A stretch of DNA of 34,422 bases, from assembly GCA_000934455.1 (NCBI GenBank), contig KN885428.1:41131-75552 (forward strand), in the 5' to 3' direction. The notes beneath the pieces were generated by a model that saw only the letters and a list, made by a program, of their open reading frames with translations, ran no database searches and was not told the origin of the DNA. Below, one piece after another: positions 1-10,852 of the stretch; position 1 is the stretch's first letter; each line of letters opens with the position of its first letter. Position numbers and translations under genes: made by a program. The stretch is from Apostichopus parvimensis (taxonomy: Eukaryota; Echinodermata; Holothuroidea; Aspidochirotida; Stichopodidae).

Positions 1-444
1 ACGCGTGTGCACACGAAGCGATGTGGAACACACACAAAATGCGGTTATGCAGTGTGAATAAAACCACGTGATTAGCTGCCGAGAGAAATGTATAGTAACC
101 TACAGGTACTTTCTGGTCACGCTGCAGCATAGGTTATACTTTGATTTACACATCAAATTTGCACCAATGTATGTATGATGAAAGTAGCAGAGTTCATTCC
201 CCAAACATTGTTTATAAGTGTGCACAAGAATGCGGAAAATAACGGCCCGGTACTTCATTGTAAAGTTCAGTGTTATAGGTAATGAGTGTCACGTGTCTAT
301 AATGCTGATTGAGTACGGTAACGAATGTCACGTGACTGTGGATGACACCAAGTTAACCTTTATTTTCTGATTTTGCTTTGACTACTTTATTCATTTTTTT
401 ATTATACTCTGTATCTTATATTGGATTTTACCCTTCTAGTCCCG

Positions 445-493
445 TGTAAAGTGCTTTGAGATACTCTTTTATGTAAAGCGCTATATAGGCATT
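445..493 (+). mobile_element. Retroelement 3'-tail-like sequence (AAAGCGCTATATA type)
   Basis: GTAAAGTGCTTTGAGAT followed by ATGTAAAGCGCTATATAGGC resembles the conserved terminal stem found at the 3' ends of many invertebrate and fish LINEs and SINEs. Upstream sequence is not recognisable as coding, so this is probably a truncated or decayed copy. Confidence 0.45.
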
Positions 494-2665
494 TGTTGTG
501 TAGTACTGTATTTTCCCCACTGAACAATGAAATTTGTCCCTGACACTTGTTTGACTTCTATATATACTATGTGGAAACAAACTACCAGGGTTTATGTGTT
601 GTTGTCATGGCAACCGATAGGCTGAGCCCATTCATTGGTTTTCACATTCCAAAATGATTCGTAGCTGGTTTTCAGCAGTGGGTGGGTGTATCTAAATATC
701 GGTCGGCTAATGCAATTTACTTGGCGGAGAGGCTTTTGGTAATAATTACTTATCTCATTCTCGAGTAAGACTAATGCAATGGTATATGATCATGGTGGAT
801 CACTGTATGTTGTTTAATAAAACAAATACTGAGGCTAGTACAGATGTATATACAAATCGTGGGCAGTTTTGTACCAATATAGGCCTTTGCATTCATTGAC
901 CGAATTCTGTAATAAAGCTTTGTGCGTTCTTGGACGCGATATGCGTATATATAATATATACACAGTCAATTTTATTTCGCACCACAGGCTAGGTAAATAC
1001 AGGCAATATCAAGATAGTTAGATTTAATTTCATACCTGCATTGATGATACTCCAGTGGTTCAGACATTTCAATTTAAGATTTAGGTGTTGAAGATTCAGT
1101 ATGTTATATATTGCTTTAGTAACTTTAATAGACCGTCTATAAATATTTTCATTTTGATCTGGTAGTATATAGTTACTCGGCGGAGGTGGGGTGGGGGGGG
1201 GGTCGAGTGAGACTTGTAAGGGAAAGTTGTGGTATAACCAAAACTTCTTTAAATTATTAAATCCGCTTTTAAATCACATGTACACCAAATCTGTAACGCT
1301 TTACTTATTCACCAATATGATGCCAATGAAATACACAATATCTTGCTTGATATTGCTAGCGTGACGAATAGCTACTCAACGTACATGATTAGTCAAGTTG
1401 GATCAAAGCCCGATTCTTCGTTATAAGAGGCGTCTTCGTAAACAACATAATCCAGTGAAAGTGGACTTCATCGTAAAAACTGTTGCAAAGACGTAGCCTA
1501 CTGCGGGAAAGAAACTTGATTTAACAATCGGTCGTTTTGATCTCCATCTATATTATATATGGGCATAGAATCGATTGAGAGTTAATTCGGGCAGGAATAA
1601 TGGTAATCTCAGTTTGTCAGATTAGCATTTCCCTGATTCCAGCAATATAACATGAGCTGTGCAGTTATGACAATGTTTCTGTTGCCTATTTGGGTATCTG
1701 GTGTAAGAACTATCTCTCTCTCTCTCTTCTTGGACTGTCACAAACGTAATTTTGTAAATATAAAGGGACTTACAACCATGCACACCAAAACTGCTTGGCA
1801 GTATCTGCATGCTTATATTGCCACGAAATTTCGAACACTTACTACAAACTTATTTCTGCATTTCTTTGAAAATTATATCTTTTCGTAAATTTTTGTGACA
1901 ATCGTTGTATATCAATCGTCTCCATGGTGATAAGTATTGAACAAGGTAGTTTCCACTTTGCGTTTTTGTACCATTGTATAAGCGATGACCTTTTCCACTA
2001 CTTTTTAGACACTTTTCTTCGGAACTTCATGCTGTTTACCATTGATAAGTAGGCCCACGTTATGACACACCTTTTGCCACGAAGGCTCTTATGAACTTCC
2101 CGCAGGTGAATAATACATACCTAATCGCAATTCGACAGTCAGGGTTATGTAGCTATTCATAAAGACTACATGTCAAGCTGTCTGAATACACTGAACCAAT
2201 CCACTTTGAAGCCTGCATACTATAAATTGAAAAAGAGAAAAAAGACTGTAACAACACCCCTGGTGCAAATGTCTTTACAATTTTTACCTTTTTACGTGAT
2301 GGCCTTCGAACTCTTTTGAATCCCTAGGTACACCCTAAGTATCCTTAAAGTGCTCATAAATGACCTTTAACCCCATGAGAAGGTATTTAGCTTTCAGAGT
2401 GTGAAGGGATGTAGACTTTATTGTGTTTACTTCCACGTTCTGGCTAGCTCAGTTGTACTGGGGATGTACAGGAATGTGGAAGGAATACGCGATTTTCCCA
2501 GGATGGCATTCTTATTAAGCAAAGGTAGCATCTTCGACAGTATTTTGGCCTATTTGACGTATTACTTCACGTACACTATTAATACTTGATTAATTCGTTC
2601 AAACAGATTTTGCTTTGACGTTTCGTAAATCTGTGATGTTATTACAATAATATTATTCTTAAAAC

Positions 2666-2712
2666 TCAAGTCAAGTCAAAGTCAAGTCAAGTCAAGTCAA
2701 AAAAAGTCAAGT
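2666..2712 (+). repeat. CAAGT pentanucleotide microsatellite
   Basis: About eight tandem AAGTC units interrupted by extra A bases. Confidence 0.85.
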
Positions 2713-3537
2713 TCCATTTTACATTATGAAGAACTTTATAAATAATTGTTAATTGATCAACGACTTCAGTAGTCGACACAGCTCCCCTACTCCCCGCCCC
2801 CCCCCCCCATCATCTACCAACATGTAGCATTTACAATTCAAACATTGCATGGGGCAGTATAATGTAGTATACGATAATATACCACCAGTGTTGTTTTCAT
2901 TCCAGTAATGAAAATTCACCTCAATGTGGGATCGTTATAGGGCCTTTGTTCGTCTATGATTCAGTATCTTCAATGAACCCTGAAAGATTTTACCCCCCGT
3001 TAGAGACCCTCATAAGCATTCCTTTTCATTGACATAAGCCTACACCTTAACTAAAAGTTTAAACTAATATGAATTAGTTTGTTAACAAGCTATAAGGAAG
3101 GACTGTCTTCTTTACAATCGTGCAGGTTCCAGGCTTTTGGTAAACAAAGGAGTCTCGCTCAGGACAGTTCAAAGTACATCGAAAGTTAAATAGATTTTGT
3201 GCAAATGGAAGTGAAATAAGAAACTTTCCTGGTTTAATGTCAGAACTGGTAGAGTCGTAGTTGACTTTTGAGCTGAGTGGTCATTTGGTTCACTTCTGTG
3301 TCAGGGCACATGCGACAGTGCAGTGTAGTTGTTCATGCATTTCTCGTTTGGATTCATATATGTAAGTATTATAATCTTTTGTATAGTTCTATCCTTGATT
3401 TAGCATTTAATGAGAAAGGTCTCATAAGCACCTCAAAGCGAGGTTGAAACGGGTTTCGAGCCAGTGAAGTTTGCAACATGTTTGAAAGGTGACACAATCC
3501 CAATGATCATCGGCTTTAGTTTATAGGCTATATGACA

Positions 3538-3588
3538 GATATCTCCCCAACACAGATAAGAAAAATCTTGCTTTGTTTGGGAGATATC
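3538..3588. repeat. Hairpin: 15-bp inverted repeat, one mismatch
   Basis: GATATCTCCCCAACA (3538-3552) pairs with TGTTTGGGAGATATC (3574-3588) around a 21-base loop. It may be the remnant of a palindromic element; no mature small RNA can be inferred. Confidence 0.6.
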
Positions 3589-4279
3589 CTACATTAAAAG
3601 TCATTTCTAGGAGCTGCCATGGGTTAGGTTAAAAAATGGTAAAAGGTTGACAGTGTTGACTATGAAACCACTGCCATCATGTTGAGAACTTTTTTATTTA
3701 TCATTTTGCAAAGCCCGTCTCATTACGGGGGAAAAAACAGTGTAAAAATAAAGAAAACATATAATTTAAATAAAGCACATGCGGCTCGATGTCATATTTA
3801 GACTCGATGAAGTCTTCATACTTTCATATGAAGCAACATTAAATCTACGATTGATCCCAGATTGACAAAGATTTGTCTTAGCTGTTTAGGGAAGATGTTC
3901 ATGTCAATTATCTCTATCATATATACAGCAATGATGATGGTTGGGCGGTTCGTGTCACATTTAAATATCTGGTCAAGCAGAGTTCTGTTAATCCGTTGAC
4001 TATTATAGTTTGTTTATTCGATATGAAATGGTTTGACATAACTTAAGTTATCTTACCAATCACGATACTATTGTCTCGCACTTCAAGACGATTTATTCTG
4101 AAGAAGCACAGAAGTAAATGTAATAACTTACGAATACATGTTGCGGTTAACTTAAAACACTTTTATCATAAACACAAGCTCTGTATTAATGTATGTGGCT
4201 TACATATTAATCTAAACCACCACAATATAATCTCTGATGTCACTTTTCATTGCAAGGGGCGTAGTACTCGGGCCGATTC

Positions 4280-4745
4280 CAGTGGCGTAGGAAGGTACTT
4301 TTGAGTGGGGGGGGGGGGGGGGTCTAAGGGGAGGGGGTGTCAAAATTTTTTGCATTTCCAGGTTGCCTCAGATGCAATTTGGTGCAATATAGCACACTTC
4401 AACACCCACTCCATTTTGTAAATAATTTTGCATTTTCACCTGGCCTTAGATGCAATTTGGTTTTCCAAATGAGATTTTTTTCTGCCAAAATGTTCTGAGC
4501 ACCAAGGGCAGTTAGTTCCTTACTGATGATTATCCACAATCGCACAAACAAGTCATCACCATGTTGAGAATAAGATTGGAAAAAATCATGACAGATTATT
4601 TTAATTGTGTTATCATTTAAAAAGGGGTTAAAAAGGGGTTTTCTGACTTGCGAAGCGGGGGGGGGGGGCGGAATGATACTTCCGCCCCCATATTTTTCAC
4701 TGGGGGGCGGGGCTGGCGCCCGAGCCCCCGGTTCCTACGCCCTTG
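4280..4745. mobile_element. Non-autonomous hAT-type element (466 bp MITE)
   Basis: The left end CAGTGGCGTAGGAA and the reverse complement of the right end CAAGGGCGTAGGAA form terminal inverted repeats with 12 of 14 matches. Flanking octamers GCCGATTC (4272-4279) and CCCGATTC (4746-4753) differ at one base. An 8-bp target duplication with CAG-type ends is characteristic of the hAT superfamily. The interior has G-runs (4307-4322, 4657-4668) and a duplicated GATGCAATTTGGT phrase (around 4371 and 4449), but no transposase. A short minus-strand open frame over the right end has no recognisable domain. Confidence 0.75.
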
Positions 4746-5493
4746 CCCGATTCTATACTCGCATATAGTTACGAATTTGCCACGTGGTAAATGAGCTATT
4801 GTAGTCAACTCTTGATGTGTGCTACCTGCACCTGCCTATAAGTTATAGCGCCTATCTTTCAAATATGAATATGTATAGATCATAGCACCGCCAATCAAAA
4901 CGGTTTAATCGAGGAGTTCAACGAACTAATTTATAGACGCACAAGGTCGGGCCGGGTTTATCACTGTGTCAGTGAACAGATTGAATTGTGATACTTATTT
5001 AAGGATTTACTGTATATTTCAAGGAAAGGCTGCATTATTCTGCCGAAGGATTTCCCCTTAGCAATGACTGTTCGCCATATGACTGCCAAGTGCACTCTTG
5101 TGATGATTTTGGATGTCTTAAAAAGTTTCGTTTCTACGAGAACCCCTACCCTACCCTTTCCTTCCCCTCATCCCTCCTCTGGTATATTATCTATAGATAT
5201 TTCTTTATGTTTACCATTTAAGTTACTCTATATGTTTTAGGGTGGGGAATGATTATTGAAGTCAACAGTGTTCATTGAAAACGGTCCCCATTTAAATAAC
5301 TGCGGTCGCATAGTTATGCCACGAGCAGCTTAGGGGAATTGGTAAATACTGTCATAGGAAGGGAAATTATCATCTATATTTGGTACTTTAAATTAAGGTA
5401 TAACTGATTAGTCTGGTAATTTGGGGATGTTTTATATTGCCAAAAACATATTTTCAGTTGCGTGGGAGTGCCTCCTGGCCTCCCACTCAGCTA

Positions 5494-5517
5494 CCCCCCC
5501 CCCCCCCCCCCCCCCCC
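5494..5517 (+). repeat. 24-base poly-C tract
   Basis: The longest of at least a dozen uninterrupted G or C runs of ten or more in the window. It is flanked by C/T-rich sequence and no recognisable element. Confidence 0.95.
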
Positions 5518-5943
5518 TCCCCCACGCCCATCCCTGACAGGAACATCTCTATAAACGCATATTTTTCACAGCTTCACTTTTCATAAACTAATTATTCTCT
5601 ATCCTTAAATTAACAATAAAGTTGTCCTGGTTTGATTCTCCATATTATTTCTATTTTTAGTAAATTCCTCGATTTGTTTTTGTTTTGAGAAACAACAACA
5701 AAGTACTTGTATGCACATTTTCAGTTGTCCTAAAATTTGATTCACAGACTATGCCTTTTTTTTTAACAACCGTTCCATGTTCTAAATGTATATACAGCTC
5801 GTGCTTACACGTATATGCATATAGACGAAGATGAGTGTACTCCGCTGGATTAAGAGTCTGTTATCGATCCATTTATATTGTGCATACAGAATTATATTGT
5901 GTATATAACAAACGCTGTTCATTTCCTGGAAACGTATGGCAAT

Positions 5944-6040
5944 TAGCTAGTACATGAAGTCTATAAGCTGCATAATTATTTAGTACATGAAGTGATGATT
6001 CATCAGAATTAGTTAGTTCATGAAGTTAAATCATCAGGGT
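5944..6040 (+). repeat. Three-copy degenerate repeat around TTAGTACATGAAGT
   Basis: Variants of TTAGTACATGAAGT begin near 5945, 5981 and 6012; the last two are followed by a CATCAG string. Period is about 30-36 bases. Confidence 0.5.
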
Positions 6041-6281
6041 TTACCCGTCAGTGGTTAAATCAGTAGAAACTAAAACTACTGACTGCACGCCATGAAACTA
6101 TACAAGCTAAAGAGGTATGATACTTATTTAGTTAGCCTCGGTATTAGAATATACTTCAAAACTCTCCCATGAAATGTCACAAAGTTTCAAACGCAAAACG
6201 AAAAGAGCTTTCATGTTTGTGGACCCACTCTTGCTATGTCTTGAACGCGTTTATTCGTTTCGTTTATTTATTTCAATTGCA

Positions 6282-6346
6282 ATACATACATAGGCCTACA
6301 TAAATACATACATACATTCATACATACACACATACATACATACAAA
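6282..6346. repeat. ATAC/CATA tetranucleotide tract
   Basis: Imperfect tandem CATA units, on the downstream side of the minus-strand retroelement remnant; could be its 3' tail microsatellite. Confidence 0.75.
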
Positions 6347-6584
6347 ATTATCATACAATACATATTAATGAAAATTAACAATAAACGTAAGTATATGAAA
6401 AGAAAAGAAATAGGAACCAGATGAAGCTTGTATACTTTTCTAGTCTGGCCCTTTAACTTTGAGTTGTCTATCATTACGTACACAACTAGATTGTGAATAT
6501 ATATAGAAAAATTACGAATAAATTATGAATTATTGCTAGTTTAATGCCTATCATTTTAAGCCAGATATGGTAGTCAATTGACAT

Positions 6585-8697
6585 ACATGATAAAACGGAG
6601 TTCATTTAAATACTTCTTAAACAGATTAATATTAGGGACACTTCTTAAGTTCTTATACCAATATCAAGAGCGTCCCTGAAAGAAACTCTATTACACCTCA
6701 CATGTGAGGGAACAAACAACTAGTCGTGGTGTATGATTGGAAAGGATTATCTCTCGTCCCCTTGTGTAGGATAATTGTCATGAAGACGATTGAGATGGAA
6801 TCAGAAGGGAGCTGGCCATTGTTGTGCCTGTAAAAAGAAAATGCCTAACTGGGTAATTGTAGTGGTCTTTTAGGATAAGTAGATTATAATGATGAAAAAG
6901 TTGAAGAGTGTGGGTGTAGGTGAAACGCTTGAAATTACTCGGACAGCCCGTTTTGCAGAGTAAACCCGTATATGTGGGTGAGTAACGTATACCACATAAT
7001 ATGATACTATAAGTAAGGTGGGGCAAATTTTATGCATTATATATAGTTAACACCGTTCGACTATAGGAATATCATATTTTCATATATTCATAACACTAAC
7101 TATTTTAGAAACGGATTTAGTAATGTTGCAAATGTGATCCTACCATGAAAGCTTATCATCAATTAGGCCTATGACCCCTAACAGCGTGGTAGAATTATTA
7201 CTTGTTATGATGGTATCCTTAAAACTGAGAGTAAACTGTGATGTATCACCTTCTTATTATTAAAAACCAGTAATTTTGTTTCATTTATATTTAAAGACAA
7301 CTTATTTGACGCTAACCAATCAGTAACAATGTTTAAGTATATGAGTGGCTTTGCATGGCATTTGGTAGGCATTTTGCTACAGTTTAAGCTAATGTTGCTA
7401 GATGAGATGTTGTTATTGTTGTTTCAAGTAAAATGGTTATTAGGTGCATTGCCAGCAAGTTTTATTATTATTGTTTTACTATTATTGCTAATGACTATAT
7501 TAAGTGAGTGAGAGAAGTCGTCACGAAACCTCTCATATGGCAGTTTAGGCTTTAGACGAAGCAGTGGTATATTGCGTACATGTTATGAAACCTATGAATA
7601 GATTGGCATATTGTTAATACTCACAAAGAGTCGGTAACGCTAGTCTGATGCCAGTCAATCTGCTCCAAGGTTTGTTGATAGGTGACAGGTTACGTGAGGG
7701 GATGGCATGCTCTCATAGCCCTGTTCGGGTACCCCTTTGTATATTTGCTGTTTAGATCACTGGAGTGTGTAATGGGTTGTCATGTTCTAGTTATAAATAG
7801 TGAGTTGGCCTATATGATTGTACTTAACACCATACCAGTGCTTTCATTGTCATTTATGAGTTAGGTTTATGATTGCATCATATAGTAATATACGGTAGGT
7901 CGTAGAATTTGGGTTCTTCGCCACGGTCGTATAGGTAATGTATATAATATTCGATATCTGTTGTATTACAGTTTCAAAACTTTTCCCTAACTGAATCATA
8001 AATTCCTATTCTACGTTTTACAGTACATTAATTATAACCGTATTCCACCATTTTATTTCTTTATATGTGGTTTATTTGGCACAGACAAACCACAGTCAAG
8101 CACCACATACAAACACCCAGAATTTACAAATGGTGTTCCAGCCTTTTTATTGTCTCCACTTGTTACAGATTAGCAAGATAATTTTTTAAAACCAGTTAAG
8201 TGCCACAGCACGTTATCCATATATAACTGTATCATTTATTCAGTGAAAAGTTATGACTCATAGTATCAAATGCTTTAGATATATTAATAAATAAAGCCAC
8301 AATACTGACTATATTGTATAATATACACACTTTATGATCCGCAACAAACTTAAAGGAGCAGCCAATGTATGTGCAGTGATCTTTCCTAAAACCATAATGC
8401 CCAGAATACAATAAGATATTTATTATTAATAAATGCTATAGTCTATTATAATGTAAGTCTTACAAAGATCTTATAAATAGCAGGTACAACTGACACAGGA
8501 CGGTAATTTGATACAACATCATCTCCACCAGATTTATATATTAGAATGAGTTAGAATTAAGTTCATGAGGGAAAACACATTCAGAAAAAGATAAATTCAA
8601 AATATGAGCAAGATGATCGATAATATGGTCATCTATATGTTTTAAAATATACTTGGTAAGACCATCGTATCCTGGTGATTTCGCACGTTTTTGTTGT
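6585..8697 (-). pseudogene. Decayed non-LTR retrotransposon reverse transcriptase (CR1/L2/Jockey-like)
   Basis: Reading the minus strand, conserved reverse-transcriptase blocks appear in the correct order with stops and frameshifts between them. K-S-P-G-Y-D-G-L is near 8680, followed by an I-L-N-L-S-F-S-x-C-V-F-P block. S-N-Y-R-P-V-S-V-V-P is near 8500 and Y-G-F-R-K-D-H-C-T near 8390. F-I-N-I-S-K-A-F-D-T (8290-8261) is the first catalytic-Asp block. A-L-N-W-F is near 8185. V-T-D-W-L-A-S-N-K-L-S-L-N is near 7325, and L-G-V-I-G-L-I-D-D-K-L-S-W is at 7180-7141. A-K-R-A-V-R-V-I is near 6945, and a W-Y-K-N-L-R-S-V-P with F-K-K-Y-L ending is at 6660-6585. The catalytic Y/F-A-D-D motif is not readable. 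The gap between the S-K-A-F-D-T and D-W-L blocks is about 930 bases rather than the usual roughly 375, suggesting an insertion around 7400-8000. It is non-functional. Confidence 0.82.
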
Positions 8698-9189
8698 CGA
8701 CATCCATACTCCCCCTATACTCAGTCCTAAAACCAGTACCAAGCTGATTCTGTAACGAACTATAGAACTATAGTATTCGTGTTTGTGACGTGTTAAGTAG
8801 TTTTGTTTTTGGTGACTTGTCTCAACTTTAATAGAGGTGTCACTCTCATCATTAAAACCATTTGATGGTGTTTTCGTTAAACATACAGTATTGTCGGTCA
8901 ATGTGTTGTACACAGTTAGGCTGTAGTATTCTGTCTTCTTGTTCGAAGATGGATGGCCTCCCGCAGGCGCGCCTGGAATGTCTGGTCTTACCGTTGACTT
9001 TATTTGGATACGAGTCGATCCCTTCCTCCCTACATCAACGACAATGGCCGAGGACTGTATAGGCAAAGAGAGCAAGCTCGATGCAACAAACTAATGTTGT
9101 TGTACAGCGAGCGGTGCTGCGTCTTAGAATAACTCGAATGAGAGACTTGAACTTGGGAGGTATATTATGTCTAAGCACAACATATAATG
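8698..9189. other. Unassigned stretch between retroelement remnant and satellite
   Basis: A 148-codon minus-strand open frame (8629-9075) covers most of it. Its last part overlaps the retroelement in a different frame and the remainder shows no known domain. It could be upstream retroelement sequence or unrelated DNA. A locally GC-richer patch lies at about 8940-9060. Confidence 0.4.
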
Positions 9190-10345
9190 GAGTCGATGAT
9201 AGATAAAGTAACTATGTGAAACGGCCGTATGAAGTGACTTATATGATGGAACCGTAACCATATAGCAGGGAGCTGCTAGAGTAGCAGCTCCCTGCATATA
9301 GTGTGTAAAGACCACATGAAGTGAACATATACTAGTGCTCATGTGAGTCGATAGGTGAAGTGACTATATGAAATGACCATGTATGTGAAGGGACATGTAT
9401 GTGAAGTGACCATTGAAAGTGACCACATGAAGGTACCGTTAACATAATCCGCATAAAGTGAACATACTAGTAGTGATGTAGTGATCATTTGAAGTCAGTG
9501 TTTGAAGTCCATAGAAAAAGTCACTATGCGAAATGATCATGTTAGAAGTGACCATTTATGAAGTGACCATGTACGAATTGACCATAATATTAGTGACTAC
9601 AGTTAGGTACCGTAACCATAGTGACCACCTCGTAAAGGGGACATCTGAAGTCACCTCTTAAAGTGACTAAGATTACTAGTGAACATATGGCGTCATGTGA
9701 CGTGTATATATGATGCCGATAGATGGGATGACTATATGAAATTAACATGTATAAATTGACCTTATAAAGTAACCATATGAAGTGACCGTATGGAATGACC
9801 ATGGAAAGTGACTACATTATGGGACCGTCACCATAATGTAGTGAGTATTGAGCGCATGAAAGTGAAGACAGTCAACATACTAGTGATCATGTTAAATCGC
9901 TTTATTGAGTCGATATGTAAAGTGACTATATGAAATGAGAAATGGCCATGTATGGAGTGACCATATCAAGTGACCACGGGAAGTGACTACATAAAGGTAC
10001 CGTCACCATATGTAGTGACCACATTGTGCAGGTTCCACCTGAAGACATCACATGAAGTGCCTAGTTAACATATGACGTCACTGTATGATATCGATAAATG
10101 GAGTGACTATAGGCCTATATCAGATGATCATGTATTGACAATATGTCACGTGACACTATGAAGTGACCATGTATGAACTGACTATATGAACTCACCATGT
10201 TAGTAGATCGTATGGAGTGACGATATCAAGGGACTGCCACAACATGTAGTGACCACATGATAAAGTGACCATATCAAATGACCAAATTAATTCAGTGGTT
10301 GTAATGTGAAGTCATAACATTTTGTGACTTTATGCCATCGCTATA
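9190..10345. repeat. Degenerate satellite with short unit nested in a higher-order unit
   Basis: The stretch is dominated by variants of GAAGTGACCATAT, GTGACTATATGAA and ACCATGTATGAAGTGA. Landmarks recur in fixed order. GGTACCGTCACCATA-like strings lie near 9247, 9435, 9605, 9823, 9996 and 10231. GTCGATA-GTGACTATATGAAATGA-like strings lie near 9193, 9348, 9715, 9909 and 10090. Spacings of about 155-235 bases imply a higher-order unit made of many diverged 13-20 bp subunits. No long open frame persists. An exact TGACGTCA (cAMP-response-element consensus) is at 10073-10080. Confidence 0.75.
9265..9295. repeat. Perfect 14-bp stem hairpin inside the satellite
   Basis: GCAGGGAGCTGCTA (9265-9278) is followed by GAG and its exact reverse complement (9282-9295). 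CATATAG occurs directly on both sides (9259-9265 and 9295-9301). The GC-rich palindrome is unlike the surrounding AT-rich repeat. Confidence 0.8.
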
Positions 10346-10747
10346 TGAAGTCATGCGTAGGTTATTAGATCAGGCTAACCCTTGATCAGAAGCCCCCTCC
10401 CCCCCCCCTCCTCATCCTTACCAATCTTGTATAATATATACCGTAATTACGTGTATTTTGGTTTAATGTCATAGAAACCACACAATCGTTTCAACACAAT
10501 GTCCTTTTGAACTGTGTGTAGGGTACACTGTCACGGTGGTAACGTTCAACATATAGACTATTACGCAATGGTGTTTAGTGGCCTACCAAGCGGAACCACC
10601 CCGTCTCCGTTTCCATTGCTGTGTATGTGTGTTGTTTGCGTTTCTGTCTTTTTAGGCCTTACCCCATTCTGCATTTATTGAATGTATCAGCATTCAATCC
10701 TTTGTCATTTTATTTGTTAACAATATTTAATCCTCTGTGAATGGACT

Positions 10748-10757
10748 TATAAAAAGG
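10748..10757 (+). promoter_or_regulatory. TATA box of a candidate secreted-peptide gene
   Basis: TATAAAAAGG lies 43 bases before the ATG at 10800. A start about 25-30 bases downstream would leave a roughly 20-base leader. The spacing fits a compact TATA-driven gene. Confidence 0.4.
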
Positions 10758-10799
10758 AGTGTCAGAAATTCTTTGCCAACCAGCCGACATTCCACACAA

Positions 10800-10852
10800 A
10801 TGAGACCGTATTTAATAGGGTTCGTATGCACTATTGCTGGGTCTGCATTCTG
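10800..10852 (+). CDS. Candidate first coding exon encoding a signal peptide
   Basis: Starting at ATG 10800 the frame gives 17 full codons. Arg2 is followed by a hydrophobic core (L-I-G-F-V-C-T-I-A-G) and a small-residue G-S-A motif suited to signal-peptidase cleavage. The exon would stop at a consensus GTAAGT donor at 10853, leaving phase 2 (bases TG). The TATA box just upstream and the short leader support a real gene start. Reading on past the donor in this frame is not needed. The Kozak context is mediocre (C at -3). I do not recognise the product. The rest of the gene should lie downstream on the plus strand; 13908-13969 is a phase-compatible candidate. Confidence 0.35.

Larger units (their letters stand above)
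1..4271. other. Intergenic, no gene recognised
   Basis: AT-rich DNA with only short open frames (under 80 codons) lacking known motifs or splice context. Apart from the repeats listed separately it has G/C runs at 1193-1202 and 2797-2808. Confidence 0.6.
4754..6281. other. Intergenic, no gene recognised
   Basis: No coding signal. The poly-C tract and a small degenerate repeat are the only structured parts. Confidence 0.6.

Noticed and set aside
4617..4808. 63-codon minus-strand open frame
   Set aside because: It covers the right end and G-rich interior of the hAT-type MITE; low-complexity and without a transposase motif.
8629..9075. 148-codon minus-strand open frame
   Set aside because: No recognisable domain; its end runs out of frame through clear reverse-transcriptase sequence, so at least that part is a shadow frame.
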